Source: UBA9676 sp963741615 (GTDB taxonomy: Bacteria; Actinomycetota; Actinomycetes; Streptosporangiales; Streptosporangiaceae). From it: a stretch of 64,000 bases of DNA. Numbering within the stretch: position 1 is the first letter of the stretch; every line of letters starts with the position of its first letter. The position numbers were made by a program, and so were the translations under genes. Shown here piece after piece: positions 26,740 through 35,941 of this stretch. Below the pieces are notes generated by a model. That model did not search any database, was not told the origin of the DNA, and saw nothing but the letters and a program-made list of their open reading frames with translations. Location: positions 1 through 64,000 of the forward strand of contig CAVUIU010000030.1 of NCBI GenBank assembly GCA_963741615.1. Reading direction: 5' to 3'.

Positions 26740-28398
26740 TTAGGGAGCACCCCGTGCCACGAGCGCGGCGGCTTCGGCGCGTCCGCGCAGGCCGAGCTTG
26801 GACAAGATGCGCGCCACATGATGCTCGACCGTCTTGCGCGAGAGGAACAGACGTTCAGCGATCTCGGGGTTGGACAGCCCTTCACCGAGCAGGGCGAGCA
26901 CTTCCTGCTCCCGTTTGGTGAGCCGCCCGAGATTCTTCGGCCCGGTCCTTGCCGCCTTGATGCCGAGGTCGCGCAGCAGCGCGGCGGCGGCGTCGGCGTC
27001 GCGGCCAGCGCCCAGATCTTCAAAGACTGACAGCGCCGCCCGTGCCTCGGCCCCGGCCACCTCACGGTCGTTGCGCCCGAGCACCTGGGCGAGCAGCAGC
27101 CGGGTCTGCGCGGCGCGGTAGGGAATCCCGGCCTGGGTGAACGCTGCGAGCGCCTTTTCCAGATGCGCGCACGCGGCGGGGACATCGGTCGGCGCGAGCG
27201 CGTGTCCCAGCAGACGCTCGCCGTGCGCGACGATGAGGCGGCAGTCGTTGGCGGCGCCGAGCGCGACCAGCGCACGCCCCCGCGCGATGGCCGCGCCGCT
27301 GTCGGCCAGCGCGATCTCTGCCTCGCCGAGCAACTCGATCACCGCGGCGGCATCGAGCCGGTTCGGGCTGGTCGCGGCGAGCCGCCGCCGCAAGACAGCC
27401 GCCGCCGCCGCCGGCTCACCCTGCTGCAGATGCAACGAGGCGACCGCCGCGGCGGCCTCCTCCCGCCCCTCGACGCCGCGCAGCACCCTAGCCGCGTGCT
27501 CGACCCGCCCCTGCGCGAGCCTGAGCTCGGCGAGCGTCCCGGATGCGAACGCGTGCGGCGCCGCGAAGACATCCTCCGACATCGAGATCGCCTCGGTAAG
27601 AAGTGCCTCGGCGGTGCCCCAGTCACCGTTTTCGAACAGGACCCGGCCGTAATAGGTGCGGCACTCCGCATACAAGAACGGGCACCCGTACCGGTCGATG
27701 AAACGCTCCAGCGACTGCACCCACTGCGTCGCACGCTCCAGATCGAAACAGCTGCCGCACACCACCATCGTCATGCAGCTCATCTGCGCGACCATCAACG
27801 GATCGCCGCCCTCACCACCGATCACCCCGGCCATCGCCTCATCGAGAAGTGACATGCCTTCCTCGGTCCGGCCCTGCTGGACCAGGGCCTGCCCGACGGC
27901 GTGCATCGCCATCAGCTCCAGGCTGGAGTTGCCGTTCGCGCGCCCGATCTCGGCCGCCCGGCGCGCCAGCGCCTCGCTCTCGACCGGATCATCAGTCACA
28001 TAGGCAGTGGCGCCCAGGAGTTCGCCTCGGAGCTGCGGAGCCTCGTTCTCGATGATCCGTGCCGCGCGTGACAGCCATCCGCGGGCCGCAGCGGTGTTGC
28101 CCAGATACCCCTTGTTGTAGCCCACCAGCGACAGGGCGGCACCGGCGGCGAACATCGGGTCGCCGCGGCGGCGGAAGCCGGCATACGCCTGCTCGCAGTT
28201 GGCGATCGTGCCCGCAAGGTCGCCCAGCCAAAACAGCGTGTTCGCCAAACCGAACAACGCCTCAGGCACATCGGCCACCGCAAGCACAGCGGAAAAAGCA
28301 TCGCGGGCGCCATGCCAGTCCCCGGCCGCCATGGCCTGAAACCCAGCCCCAACCTGGCTCTCGACGACGCTTGACCCGGCGCCCGGACCCTCGCTCAC
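26740..28398 (-). CDS. TPR-repeat LuxR-family transcriptional regulator
   Basis: 552 residues. From about 10 to 470 it is a solenoid of TPR-like helix pairs (for example LFGLANTLFWLGDLAGTI, SLVGYNKGYLGNTAAARG). From about 485 to 548 it has a LuxR HTH: LTKREQEVLALLGEGLSNPE, then LFLSRKTVEHHVARILSK. There is no N-terminal ATPase, unlike MalT/LAL regulators, so it may be a shorter relative whose TPR part senses a protein or ligand. Targets unknown. Confidence 0.85.
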   Translation of the reverse strand: MSEGPGAGSSVVESQVGAGFQAMAAGDWHGARDAFSAVLAVADVPEALFGLANTLFWLGDLAGTIANCEQAYAGFRRRGDPMFAAGAALSLVGYNKGYLGNTAAARGWLSRAARIIENEAPQLRGELLGATAYVTDDPVESEALARRAAEIGRANGNSSLELMAMHAVGQALVQQGRTEEGMSLLDEAMAGVIGGEGGDPLMVAQMSCMTMVVCGSCFDLERATQWVQSLERFIDRYGCPFLYAECRTYYGRVLFENGDWGTAEALLTEAISMSEDVFAAPHAFASGTLAELRLAQGRVEHAARVLRGVEGREEAAAAVASLHLQQGEPAAAAAVLRRRLAATSPNRLDAAAVIELLGEAEIALADSGAAIARGRALVALGAANDCRLIVAHGERLLGHALAPTDVPAACAHLEKALAAFTQAGIPYRAAQTRLLLAQVLGRNDREVAGAEARAALSVFEDLGAGRDADAAAALLRDLGIKAARTGPKNLGRLTKREQEVLALLGEGLSNPEIAERLFLSRKTVEHHVARILSKLGLRGRAEAAALVARGAP

Positions 28399-28441
28399 CT
28401 CAGCATCGTCTCAGACCGCCAGCCGGCTAGCCTGCCGCCAG

Positions 28442-28798
28442 TTGCCACACAGCTCGCGTCACCCGGGCGATCAGGGTAGCCCGGTCAGCAATGACCATAA
28501 CGGGATGATCTGTGCAGGCGCAGCGCCAAACCGCAAGTCATCGATCCTCGCAAATAGTCGATCTGATTTCCTACCGGAGCGGTGGAAAAGGCTGCGCGCG
28601 ATCGCTGATAAGGTCGGGCGAACCGTGAATGAGCATGCCATGTGGCGCATAGATATTCGCGCCGATGAGGTACTCATTTCGGCTAGATCCGCGCGTCCAG
28701 CCGAGGTCTGGAGTCACACCGGCCTCTGGGCGACGCCGGCCTTGACGGACTCAGGCGCGCGATCAGGATGCCTGGTTCCCTGGCAAGTACCGCGGTAG
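28442..28798 (+). CDS. Unrecognised open frame with atypical base use
   Basis: Up to 118 residues; ATG 28505 is a later start. The stretch LPERWKRLRAIADKVGRTVN looks helical and protein-like, and its codons are less GC-biased than the neighbours, which may mark foreign DNA. No family is recognised and no ribosome site is clear. It could equally be chance. Confidence 0.25.
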   Translation: MPHSSRHPGDQGSPVSNDHNGMICAGAAPNRKSSILANSRSDFLPERWKRLRAIADKVGRTVNEHAMWRIDIRADEVLISARSARPAEVWSHTGLWATPALTDSGARSGCLVPWQVPR

Positions 28799-29244
28799 GG
28801 TTCTGGCGAGGTTCTGGCTGGTCAGGCGCTTATCGAGAGCTTGGTGGGGGAGGGCGGCGGCGCCTTGTTGCTCTTGGCCAAGAGCCACACCGAGCGGGCC
28901 ATAACGACCAGTTCGGGACATACTCAAGCCGAACGCTCCGGCACTGCCTCCCCGACCAGGCGGCTCGGCGTGCGTTCTCCCTGACCTCCCCTGGTTACTC
29001 AAGGTGATGAGGTCGAGGGAAGCAGCCTGAGGCCGGTCCTGGACCGGTCCAGTGCAGACCAGTCTGCTGGAGCCCGCCGTCGCTCGCAGGCCGAAGGGCG
29101 TCGTGGGCGGCTACCTCGTGGCTGGCCAAACGCGCTGTACCCGGGCGATGAGAGTGCGGCGCCTGCGCCGTGGGCCGAGGGATTGTATTGCGCAAGCCGG
29201 GGGCGGTGATTTTGGGACGCTAGCGCTGGACTCGCGGGCAACTC
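28799..29244. other. Non-coding stretch, nothing recognised
   Basis: Between the doubtful frame above and the 3' end of the MOSC gene. Frames on both strands have no family motif. No notable repeat. Confidence 0.35.
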
Positions 29245-29814
29245 TCAGGGCGCGCGTGCGCTCACCGGGGGTCGTGTGGCGATGTCACCGGGGCGGACGA
29301 TGCCCGGTTGCACCACACGGGCGTTCATCCCGCGCAGCCGCAACTGCCGGCCAACGCGGGAGTTGACGAAACGCATGGCCTCGGCGCCGAACCGCTCGAC
29401 GAATTTCGCACAGCCCAGATGCGGGGCGTCGCTGACCTGCAACACGGCCTGGCCGACCGCGAGCAGGCTGCCCGCTGGGAGATTGCCCACGCTGAGATCG
29501 AGGTCGATGTAGAGCTGGTCTCCGGCTAGCGCCATCCGGCCCGTTCCGCCCGCGACCAGCTCGGCCACCCGGGCGTTCATCACCGTCACCTGCCGCTGCG
29601 GGTCAGCCGATCCGTCCCGCATGCTCGTGCTGCCGCGGGCGAGCCAATTGTCCCCGGCAAGCCCTGTCACCGGGTCGAGCAGCGCCTCGCCCGGCAATTC
29701 CCGCACACCGACCGCCGGGCGGCGGACCACCAGGACGATACGGCCACCATCTCGGGGCGAACCACGGATCTGGCCAAGCCCCGCTTCCAGGCGCTGACGC
29801 GACAGATGCTCCAT
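29245..29814 (-). CDS. MOSC-domain protein
   Basis: About 189 residues from ATG 29814. The pattern GLAGDNWLARGS, QVTVMNARVAELVAGG, GDQLYIDLDLSVGNLPAGSLL and VSDAPHLGCAKFVERFG is that of MOSC domains (the C-terminal domain of molybdenum-cofactor sulfurase); the Cys in LGCAKF is the expected conserved one. Stand-alone MOSC proteins deliver or carry sulfur, or reduce N-hydroxylated compounds. No partner gene is next to it. Confidence 0.8.
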   Translation of the reverse strand: MEHLSRQRLEAGLGQIRGSPRDGGRIVLVVRRPAVGVRELPGEALLDPVTGLAGDNWLARGSTSMRDGSADPQRQVTVMNARVAELVAGGTGRMALAGDQLYIDLDLSVGNLPAGSLLAVGQAVLQVSDAPHLGCAKFVERFGAEAMRFVNSRVGRQLRLRGMNARVVQPGIVRPGDIATRPPVSARAP

Positions 29815-30038
29815 GACCCGATTCTCACTGGCCCACTGCCGTCCTGGCCAACGCATACCTCGCGATTGCAGGCAATCACGGACTGGCGGCCGCGCCTTCA
29901 CCCACCTCCAAGCAGCCCAGCGCACCGCCTGTCCCGGCACCACCGATCCCCGCCCCGTACCACGGCAACTGCATAACGGCGGATACTTGCGCGCCGTGCT
30001 GGGTGGGTGGCGTGGATCCGCGGAGTGGGCTCATGCGC

Positions 30039-31868
30039 TCAGCCGCGGGCCTCGGCAAGCATCGTTGTCGCCCCGTCGTCGTCGAGGAAGCCGCCGGACT
30101 GGTGTTGCCACAGCCTGGCGTAGATTCCGTCGAGACGGAGCAGCTCCTGGTGCGTGCCCTTCTCGGCGATCTGGCCGTGGTCGAGCACGATCAGCTGGTC
30201 CATGTGCGCGACCGTGCTCAGCCGATGCGCGACCACGAGCGCGGTCCGGCCCTCCATGAGCCGCCACAACGCCTGCTGGACAAGGATTTCGCTTTCGGAG
30301 TCCAGCGCGCTGGTCGCCTCGTCCAGCAGCAGGATCGGCGCGTCACGCAGGATCGCCCGGGCCAGCGCGACTCGCTGCCGCTGTCCGCCGGACAGCTTCA
30401 CGCCACGCTCGCCGACCATCGTGTCGAATCCGTCCGGCAGCGCGCCGGCGAACTCTGTCACGTGCGCGGCCTGCGCCGCCTGGCAGATCTCCGCGTCGGT
30501 CGCGTGCGGGCGCGCGAACGCGATGTTGTCGCGTAGCGTCCGGTGGAACATCGCCGGGTCCTGCGGCACGTAGGCGATCAGGCTGCGCAGATCCGACTGG
30601 CGCAGCTTGCTGATGTCCTGCCCGCCGATCAGGATCCGGCCGTCGTCGAGGTCCATCATCCGCAGCAGCAGGCGGGTCAGCGTGCTCTTGCCTCCGCCTG
30701 ACCGGCCGACCAGGCCGAGCTTGGTCCCGGCCGGCACGGTGAGGTCCAGGCTGGTGAACAACGGCAGCCCACCCGCGTGCGCGAACGTCACGCGCTCGAA
30801 CCGGACGTCGTTCGCCTTCGGCCGTAGCGGCTCGGGCGCGACCGGGTTGACCACGGCCGGCGGTGTCAGCAGCAACTCGGTGAACTGCGCGGCTTCGGTC
30901 AGCGAGCTCTCCATCTGGCGGTAGATCTGGTTGAACTCGAACATGATCCGCGTCGCGTTGGAGTAGTAGGTGAAGGCCACCACGATCGCCTCGATTCCGT
31001 GCTGGCCCCCGCCGAGTGAGATCGCGAGCAGCAGACCGATTGCGTTGGTCAGCACAGACATCGGCGCGACCAGCGTGTCGATCCGCAGGTTCTCGTAGTC
31101 CCATGACCGCAGCGTTTTGCGCCGCTGGTCGGCGACGCGCGACCTGTGCTCGGCAGCCTCCCGGTCCTCGGCAGCGAACGCGCGGATCGTGTCCATGTTC
31201 ATCAGGCTGTCGGCCACGTGTCCCGACACGCGCGCGATCGCTTCCTCACGCTGATCGACGAGCTTCTGGCGACGGCGGATCAGCGGTGCGATACCGGCGC
31301 CGGTGATCGCGATCAGGCCGATGAGCCCGGCGACGAGCAACGGGTCATAGCGCCACAACACCACCGAGGCGAATACCAGCGGCACGAGGCTGCCGACGAT
31401 GTTGAACACCAGATTGTCGGTGAAGTCCTCGAACCGGGAAGCGAAGCTCAGCACCCGCTTGGTCAGCGAACCAGTGAAGTTGTCATGGAAGAACGCCGCG
31501 TCCTTCGCCAGCAGCTCGTCCATGCCGATCACGTAGAGGTTCTCGATGCCGTGACCTTCGAGGCGGATCACGCCGTAGAGGCCGATCCGCCATACGATCT
31601 CGGCGAAAAGCAGCACCCCTACGAAGCCGAGCACATACGGCATCGCCGCGCCGATCCCGGTCAGCGTGTGGCCGGCAAAGCGGCCGACCAGCTGAGCGAC
31701 AATCAGCGGCGCGACGTAGTAGATGCATGTGTTCCCCAGCGCGGGCAGCAACATCGCGGGCACCGTGAAGCGCCAGAGCCTGGCCATCTGGCGGCCGTAG
31801 TAGCGCAGCGCGAGCAGCACCGCCCCTTTCCGGGCCGGTGAGCCACGACTATGTTCAGGCGTAGTCAT
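30039..31868 (-). CDS. ABC exporter, fused membrane and ATPase domains
   Basis: 609 residues from ATG 31868. An N-terminal six-helix exporter domain (about 25-320) is followed by an ATPase with Walker A GRSGGGKST (about 385-393), Q-loop YVPQDP, signature LSGGQRQRVALARA (about 490) and Walker B with Glu in PILLLDEATSALD (about 512), then the H-loop AHRLST. This is the architecture of half-size multidrug or lipid exporters that dimerise. The substrate cannot be read from the sequence. It stands alone without a second exporter gene. Confidence 0.9.
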   Translation of the reverse strand: MTTPEHSRGSPARKGAVLLALRYYGRQMARLWRFTVPAMLLPALGNTCIYYVAPLIVAQLVGRFAGHTLTGIGAAMPYVLGFVGVLLFAEIVWRIGLYGVIRLEGHGIENLYVIGMDELLAKDAAFFHDNFTGSLTKRVLSFASRFEDFTDNLVFNIVGSLVPLVFASVVLWRYDPLLVAGLIGLIAITGAGIAPLIRRRQKLVDQREEAIARVSGHVADSLMNMDTIRAFAAEDREAAEHRSRVADQRRKTLRSWDYENLRIDTLVAPMSVLTNAIGLLLAISLGGGQHGIEAIVVAFTYYSNATRIMFEFNQIYRQMESSLTEAAQFTELLLTPPAVVNPVAPEPLRPKANDVRFERVTFAHAGGLPLFTSLDLTVPAGTKLGLVGRSGGGKSTLTRLLLRMMDLDDGRILIGGQDISKLRQSDLRSLIAYVPQDPAMFHRTLRDNIAFARPHATDAEICQAAQAAHVTEFAGALPDGFDTMVGERGVKLSGGQRQRVALARAILRDAPILLLDEATSALDSESEILVQQALWRLMEGRTALVVAHRLSTVAHMDQLIVLDHGQIAEKGTHQELLRLDGIYARLWQHQSGGFLDDDGATTMLAEARG

Positions 31869-32778
31869 TGTCCCCCGTTCCGAGCAGCCAGCCTGGCTAT
31901 AGTGCCCGACCGGACGCCCCGGCAGCGACCGATTTTCCCGGCCGCTACCCGCCAGTCGTGCCGTCCGCAATAGCCATAAGCTGGGCGGTGGTCAGCGGCA
32001 GTTCCGCGCTGACCGAGTAGATGAGCCCACCCTTGACGCCAGGCAATAGCTGCCCGGGTGACCTGTCCTGGTCCCCTCGAACGTAGGTCGGGCCCCATAG
32101 ACCACGCTCGTGCGGGGACTACCAGGAAGACGTCGTACAAACGGGACTAACGGTGGACTCGGTGATCAGCATCTGGGCCTGCTCCCTCGATACGCGGGTT
32201 CCCACAGAACGCCAGATCGGTATCGCTTTACCCCTCGCCGTGATGAACCGGATCCGGCGCCAGAACGGCGGGTCGGCGCGCGATTATGTACCGGGCTCCG
32301 CGTGGTCGCCGCCCGGTTATGGTCCAACGCGCGAGCGGCCGTCCGTATGTTCATGCATCGGCACCCTCGGGGTGAACGTTCGCAGCTGCCGCGACGAACC
32401 GCGCCTTTACGTTCAAAGGCAGGCCGTCGGCTGGCAGGATGGCGTGGTCCGGCCGGCCCCGGGCACCGCCGTGGCCTCGGCCCGGGACGATCATGGCGGT
32501 CCTGATGTCTCTCAGCGTCGTTTGGTGGCCGTCTGGCGTTGCCCTGCCACGCTGCCAGATTCGCCGCACTGCCCACCAGCAACCCCACGGCAGAACCCCA
32601 CCACGCTCCCCGCCCGCGAGCCGGCCGGCAACGTGGTCGATGCGGCCACGATCATCGCGTCCGCCGGGTGCACACTGACGCTCAACAGGCTGCGGAACGC
32701 CGACAAGCCTGCGGCCAAAGATCGTTAGGCGGTCAATCCCCGTGTCCAAGAGCATGGGTGGCGGGAAGAATTAATGGC
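31869..32778. other. ~910 bp without a supported gene
   Basis: Upstream regions of the ABC exporter and the NERD gene, which are divergent. Frames on both strands lack motifs and ribosome sites. I see no array, strong hairpin or clear gene fragment. Confidence 0.4.
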
Positions 32779-33795
32779 ATGCCGACGGCGAGAATATGGC
32801 GACGTTACGGCCACCTGCGGATCTACATATCCGCAGGTGGCGTTGAACTCGGCTGGTGTGATCCGCGGTCAGGGCGCTTCCAGCTCCACCAGCCCGCGAT
32901 GGCGGAGGATTTCTGGTTGGCAGTTCGCGGCGAATGCCAGCGCCTCGTGCAGGAAGGGCAGTTGGCCGACGTGGCTCTCCCGGCGGCAGCGATGGCAGAA
33001 CCAGCCCAGCAACCGGCCGGGCCGCTGACGAGACCGCAAGAGCGTGCGCCTGAGCCACGGCCACCGGCACAGCCACCACACCTGTCTGCCGCACAGCCAG
33101 CACCGGCCGTGGAGAGCGGGCCGGACGGCACCCGCCGGATCGTGCGGGATTCCCGATGGGACGACCTCGCCCGCAACACGCCGGGTGAGTCTGCCCGGAC
33201 CCGGGGGAAGGAACTTCGTGCCCAGCACCCCTTCCTGGTCACCACCGCGAAGGCACTAGGGATCCGTACTACGGCCGGGTCATTCGCCAGGGGCGCGAGA
33301 GGCGAACGAGAGGTCGGGCGCAAGCTGAACCGGTGGGCCGCACGAAACGGCTGGCATGTCCTGCATGCCGTCCCGGTAGGCCGGGCGGGTGCCGACATCG
33401 ACCATGTCGTCATTGCGTCGTTCGGTGTGGTGACGGTCAACACCAAGACCACGAAGACCAGGGTGTGGGTTGGCGAGTATGGCATGACCGTGGGCGGGAA
33501 GAGCGTTGATTACCTGCGCAAGTCGCGCGCCGAGGCCCGCCGGGCCGGGCAACTCCTCGGCCGGGCCACCGGGATCGCGGTGCCGGTCCAAGCGGTCATC
33601 GTGTTCACCGGCGCGCACCGGTTCTCGGTACGACGTGGCGGTCCACCAGACATCGCCGTCCTCGCCGCACCGCGCGCACTGCGCAGATGGCTGCGGAAGC
33701 AGCCATCTGTACTTGGCAACGAGCAGGTCGAAGTCATCTACCAGGCTGCCCGCAATCCCGCCACCTGGCAGGGCCGAAGGAATCAGCCATCTTGA
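32779..33795 (+). CDS. NERD (nuclease-related) domain protein
   Basis: 338 residues from ATG 32779. The first ~60 residues are a small domain (RIWRRYGHLRIYISAGGVEL) and are followed by a Pro-rich linker. The NERD domain (about 170-300) shows RGAEGE-like GARGEREVGRKLNRW, AGADIDHVVIASFGVVTVNTK with the Asp and the Lys of a PD-(D/E)xK-like nuclease core, and later VVFTGAHRF-type strands. NERD proteins are presumed nucleases, often with plasmid or defence links. The linker-containing architecture is common in actinomycetes. Confidence 0.8.
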   Translation: MPTARIWRRYGHLRIYISAGGVELGWCDPRSGRFQLHQPAMAEDFWLAVRGECQRLVQEGQLADVALPAAAMAEPAQQPAGPLTRPQERAPEPRPPAQPPHLSAAQPAPAVESGPDGTRRIVRDSRWDDLARNTPGESARTRGKELRAQHPFLVTTAKALGIRTTAGSFARGARGEREVGRKLNRWAARNGWHVLHAVPVGRAGADIDHVVIASFGVVTVNTKTTKTRVWVGEYGMTVGGKSVDYLRKSRAEARRAGQLLGRATGIAVPVQAVIVFTGAHRFSVRRGGPPDIAVLAAPRALRRWLRKQPSVLGNEQVEVIYQAARNPATWQGRRNQPS

Positions 33796-33822
33796 TGGCT
33801 TGCGGATGTATGACCATACGGC

Positions 33823-34475
33823 TCAGCCGGCCGCGAGTTTAGGCCCTGACGGGATCGGTGCGCTGGGCGGGGGGCTATCGCGACTGGCCCCGGGCGGCCG
33901 CTGGGCACCGGGGAGCCACAGGGAGAGCAACACGGCGACGGCGGAGAAGCCCACGGACCACCAGAACGCCAGGTGGAACGGCTCCGCCGGCGTGGCCGGG
34001 TGCGCGGCGATGGCGCCCTCAAGGATCACCGCCAGGACGGCGGTGCCGAACGAGCCGCCGATCTGCTGCGCGGTCCTGGTGAGCACGCTGGAGTGCGGGA
34101 TCTGCTGCTTGTCCAGGCCGATGTAGCCGGTGACCATGACCGGCATGGTGACGGCCCCGGGGCCGAACCCGCGGATGACCATCCAGACGGCGAGCAGCCA
34201 TTCGCTGGTGTGCGGCCCGGCCAGGGCGAATGGAACGGTGGCGGCGGCGACGATGGCGAAGCCGGCCAGGGCGATGACGCGCGGGCCGAACCGGTCGATG
34301 TTGCTCCCGGCGACGGTGCGGGACAAGAGGGTGCCGATGCCTTGCGGACGAGCATGGCCCCGGCGGCGAGCGCGGTGGCGCCGCGCACCTCCTGGTAGTA
34401 CAGCGGCATCAGGAGCATCGCGCCGTACAGGGAGAAGCCGGAGAAGAACAGCACCGCGCTGCCGTTCGACCTGAT
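33823..34475 (-). pseudogene. C-terminal half of an EmrB/QacA-type MFS transporter, frameshifted
   Basis: Minus-strand pieces read LFFSGFSLYGAMLLMPLYYQ and ATALAAGAML in one frame, then after a shift near 34345 QGIGTLLSRTVAGSNIDRFG, a series of transmembrane helices (VIALAGFAIVAAATVPFALA and others) and an end at 33823. This is the second half of a 14-helix drug/proton antiporter. The N-terminal half is absent; unrelated fragments lie where it should be. Confidence 0.65.
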
Positions 34476-34582
34476 CCGCCACGACATGCTGATGACGTAC
34501 CAGCCAATCCCGCCGGAGCGGGTCCTCGCGATCGTGGACGACCTGTTCATGCCCCTCGTCGCCATCAACCGCCCCAGGTAGG
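34474..34582 (+). pseudogene. C-terminal fragment of a probable TetR-family regulator
   Basis: About 35 codons read LIRHDMLMTYQPIPPERVL and AIVDDLFMPLV, ending with a stop at 34580-34582. The pattern resembles the ligand-domain end of TetR/AcrR repressors that neighbour MFS exporters. It has no start and no HTH. It lies on the opposite strand between the MFS and DJ-1 fragments. Confidence 0.35.
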
Positions 34583-34609
34583 CCGGAAAGTTGCACAACC
34601 TTCTGGTTG

Positions 34610-34893
34610 ACTCCCCTCATGGCAAGTCCGGCGAGTACCCGCGCGTCGGACTGCAGCGGGCGCGTGCCCACGCCGCCGGGGAAGACGATCACGTCGGGGC
34701 TCGGCAGGTCCTCGAACATGCCGTCGATGACTAGCCCGAGCATCCCGTTGTCGGCGCGCACTTCGCCCCTCGTGTGACCGACGAAGGTGATGTCGAAGGT
34801 CGGGATGCGCTGCAGCACCTCGTAGGGGCCGATCGCGTCGAGCGCGGTGAACTCTGGGAACAGCGGGATGGCGATGCGCAGCCGGTCGGTCAT
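34610..34893 (-). pseudogene. N-terminal half of a DJ-1/PfpI-family protein
   Basis: From ATG 34893 the protein reads RIAIPLFPEFTALDAIGPYE, IVFPGGVGTRPLQ and then leaves the family after VLAGLA, before the nucleophilic-elbow Cys region. The frame continues into the neighbouring mosaic DNA. Its ATG overlaps the stop of the AraC fragment (ATGA), as in GlxA-type AraC plus DJ-1 gene pairs. Confidence 0.65.
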
Positions 34894-35000
34894 GCGGATG
34901 CTCCTTCGTGGCGGGTGGTCGCGGCGAACCGCCTCCGGTAGGCGTCAGGACTGACCCCGAGGTGGCGGTGGAAGACGCGCCGCAAGGACTCGGCGCTACC
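34890..35000 (-). pseudogene. C-terminal fragment of an AraC-family regulator
   Basis: About 36 codons read SAESLRRVFHRHLGVSPDAY, the second HTH of AraC/GlxA regulators, and end by ATGA overlap with the DJ-1 fragment. The upstream reading frame does not extend the HTH domain, so the rest was lost or frameshifted. Confidence 0.55.
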
Positions 35001-35209
35001 TCGTTGAACGCCGCCCAGGCAGCCGCCGTCGCAACGGGTCAGGCCAGCTCTGCTTCCGCCGGGCCATCGTGCTGACCGCCACGCATGCGAGCCGACGGGC
35101 CGCGCCGACCGCGGCACCCAGCGCGGGCCAGGCGGCTGGCGGCGCGCCGGTCTGGCCACGGCAGCCGCACCGGTGTGCCGTCCGTGACCGTCGATCCCAC
35201 GCTTCCGGT

Positions 35210-35875
35210 CTAGACGGGATGTACGACGGTGGCCATGGTGCTGATCAGTTGCCGGAATCGCTGGACTGGCCCGGTTTCGCCGGTGATGTCAACGCCGGCG
35301 CCCGACTGGCCAAAGATGAAGCCGGCCAGGGCTTGCGTGGTGGCGGTGATCGTGACGTCGGCCCGTGCGGACGGGGTCCCCGTGGTGAGCGACCACTGGT
35401 GGCCGTCGCTTTCGACTGCGTAGTCCGCACCGTCGAGCCGGAAATGCCAGCGCGCTGGTTCGTGGTCGTCGGCGGCGAGGTCGATGGCCTGGGTTACGGA
35501 GCGGAGCAGGTGCTCGGCGTGCAGCGGTTCACCGGCCCGGGGCCGGCGCCAGGCATGCTGTAGCCCCCACCGGCTGAGCGCGTCGAGAACGGGCCGCAGG
35601 TCGGCACCAGCCGGGGTCAGGCGGTACCAGACCTCACGCCGTCCCGGTTCGCGGTCGGCGGCAACGATCCCGGCGTCCTGGAGTTCGCGCAGGCGCTGGC
35701 TGAGCGTCTTGGGGGTGATCCCGCCGAGGCGGTCCATCAGGTCGGTGAACCTCTTGGCGCCGGTGAGAAGGTCGCGGATCACCAGCAGGCTCCACCGGTC
35801 GCCGACGCGCTCCAGGGCGCGCGCAGTCAGGCAGAAGTGGTCGTAGGTACGAACGTTCCGAGTCACATCCGCCAT
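35210..35875 (-). CDS. HxlR-family transcriptional regulator with C-terminal SCP2-like domain
   Basis: 221 residues from ATG 35875. The winged helix (about 15-105) has LERVGDRWSLLVIRDLLTGA, GITPKTLSQRLRELQDAGI and YRLTPAG, the HxlR signature. The C-terminal part (about 120-215) resembles the SCP2/sterol-carrier-like domain common in long HxlR proteins and may bind a lipophilic ligand. It is divergent from the membrane-protein gene at 35942 and shares a 66 bp promoter region, so it probably controls that operon and itself. Confidence 0.85.
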   Translation of the reverse strand: MADVTRNVRTYDHFCLTARALERVGDRWSLLVIRDLLTGAKRFTDLMDRLGGITPKTLSQRLRELQDAGIVAADREPGRREVWYRLTPAGADLRPVLDALSRWGLQHAWRRPRAGEPLHAEHLLRSVTQAIDLAADDHEPARWHFRLDGADYAVESDGHQWSLTTGTPSARADVTITATTQALAGFIFGQSGAGVDITGETGPVQRFRQLISTMATVVHPV

Positions 35876-35883
35876 GATACTAG

Positions 35884-35911
35884 TTGACAGATACTATCTA
35901 CAACATACTAT
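35884..35911 (+). promoter_or_regulatory. Consensus promoter of the membrane protein/repeat protein operon
   Basis: A perfect TTGACA (35884-35889) is followed after 16 bp by TACTAT (35906-35911), a good sigma-70-type promoter. A GGGAGG ribosome site at 35931-35936 precedes ATG 35942. Confidence 0.6.
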
Positions 35912-35913
35912 CT
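35891..35913. promoter_or_regulatory. Direct repeats, likely HxlR operator
   Basis: ATACTATCT occurs at 35891-35899 and again at 35905-35913, spaced 14 bp. They fill the spacer and -10 of the promoter. GATACTA (35876-35882) just upstream is a partial third copy. The position would let a bound regulator block RNA polymerase. Confidence 0.5.
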
Positions 35914-35941
35914 TAAGGATATCTACTAGCGGGAGGATGCC

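Noticed and set aside
33823..34893. An apparent DJ-1/MFS fusion protein of 356 residues
   Set aside because: The middle part is out-of-frame translation of MFS and TetR-like fragments, so it is a chance join of broken genes, not a fusion.
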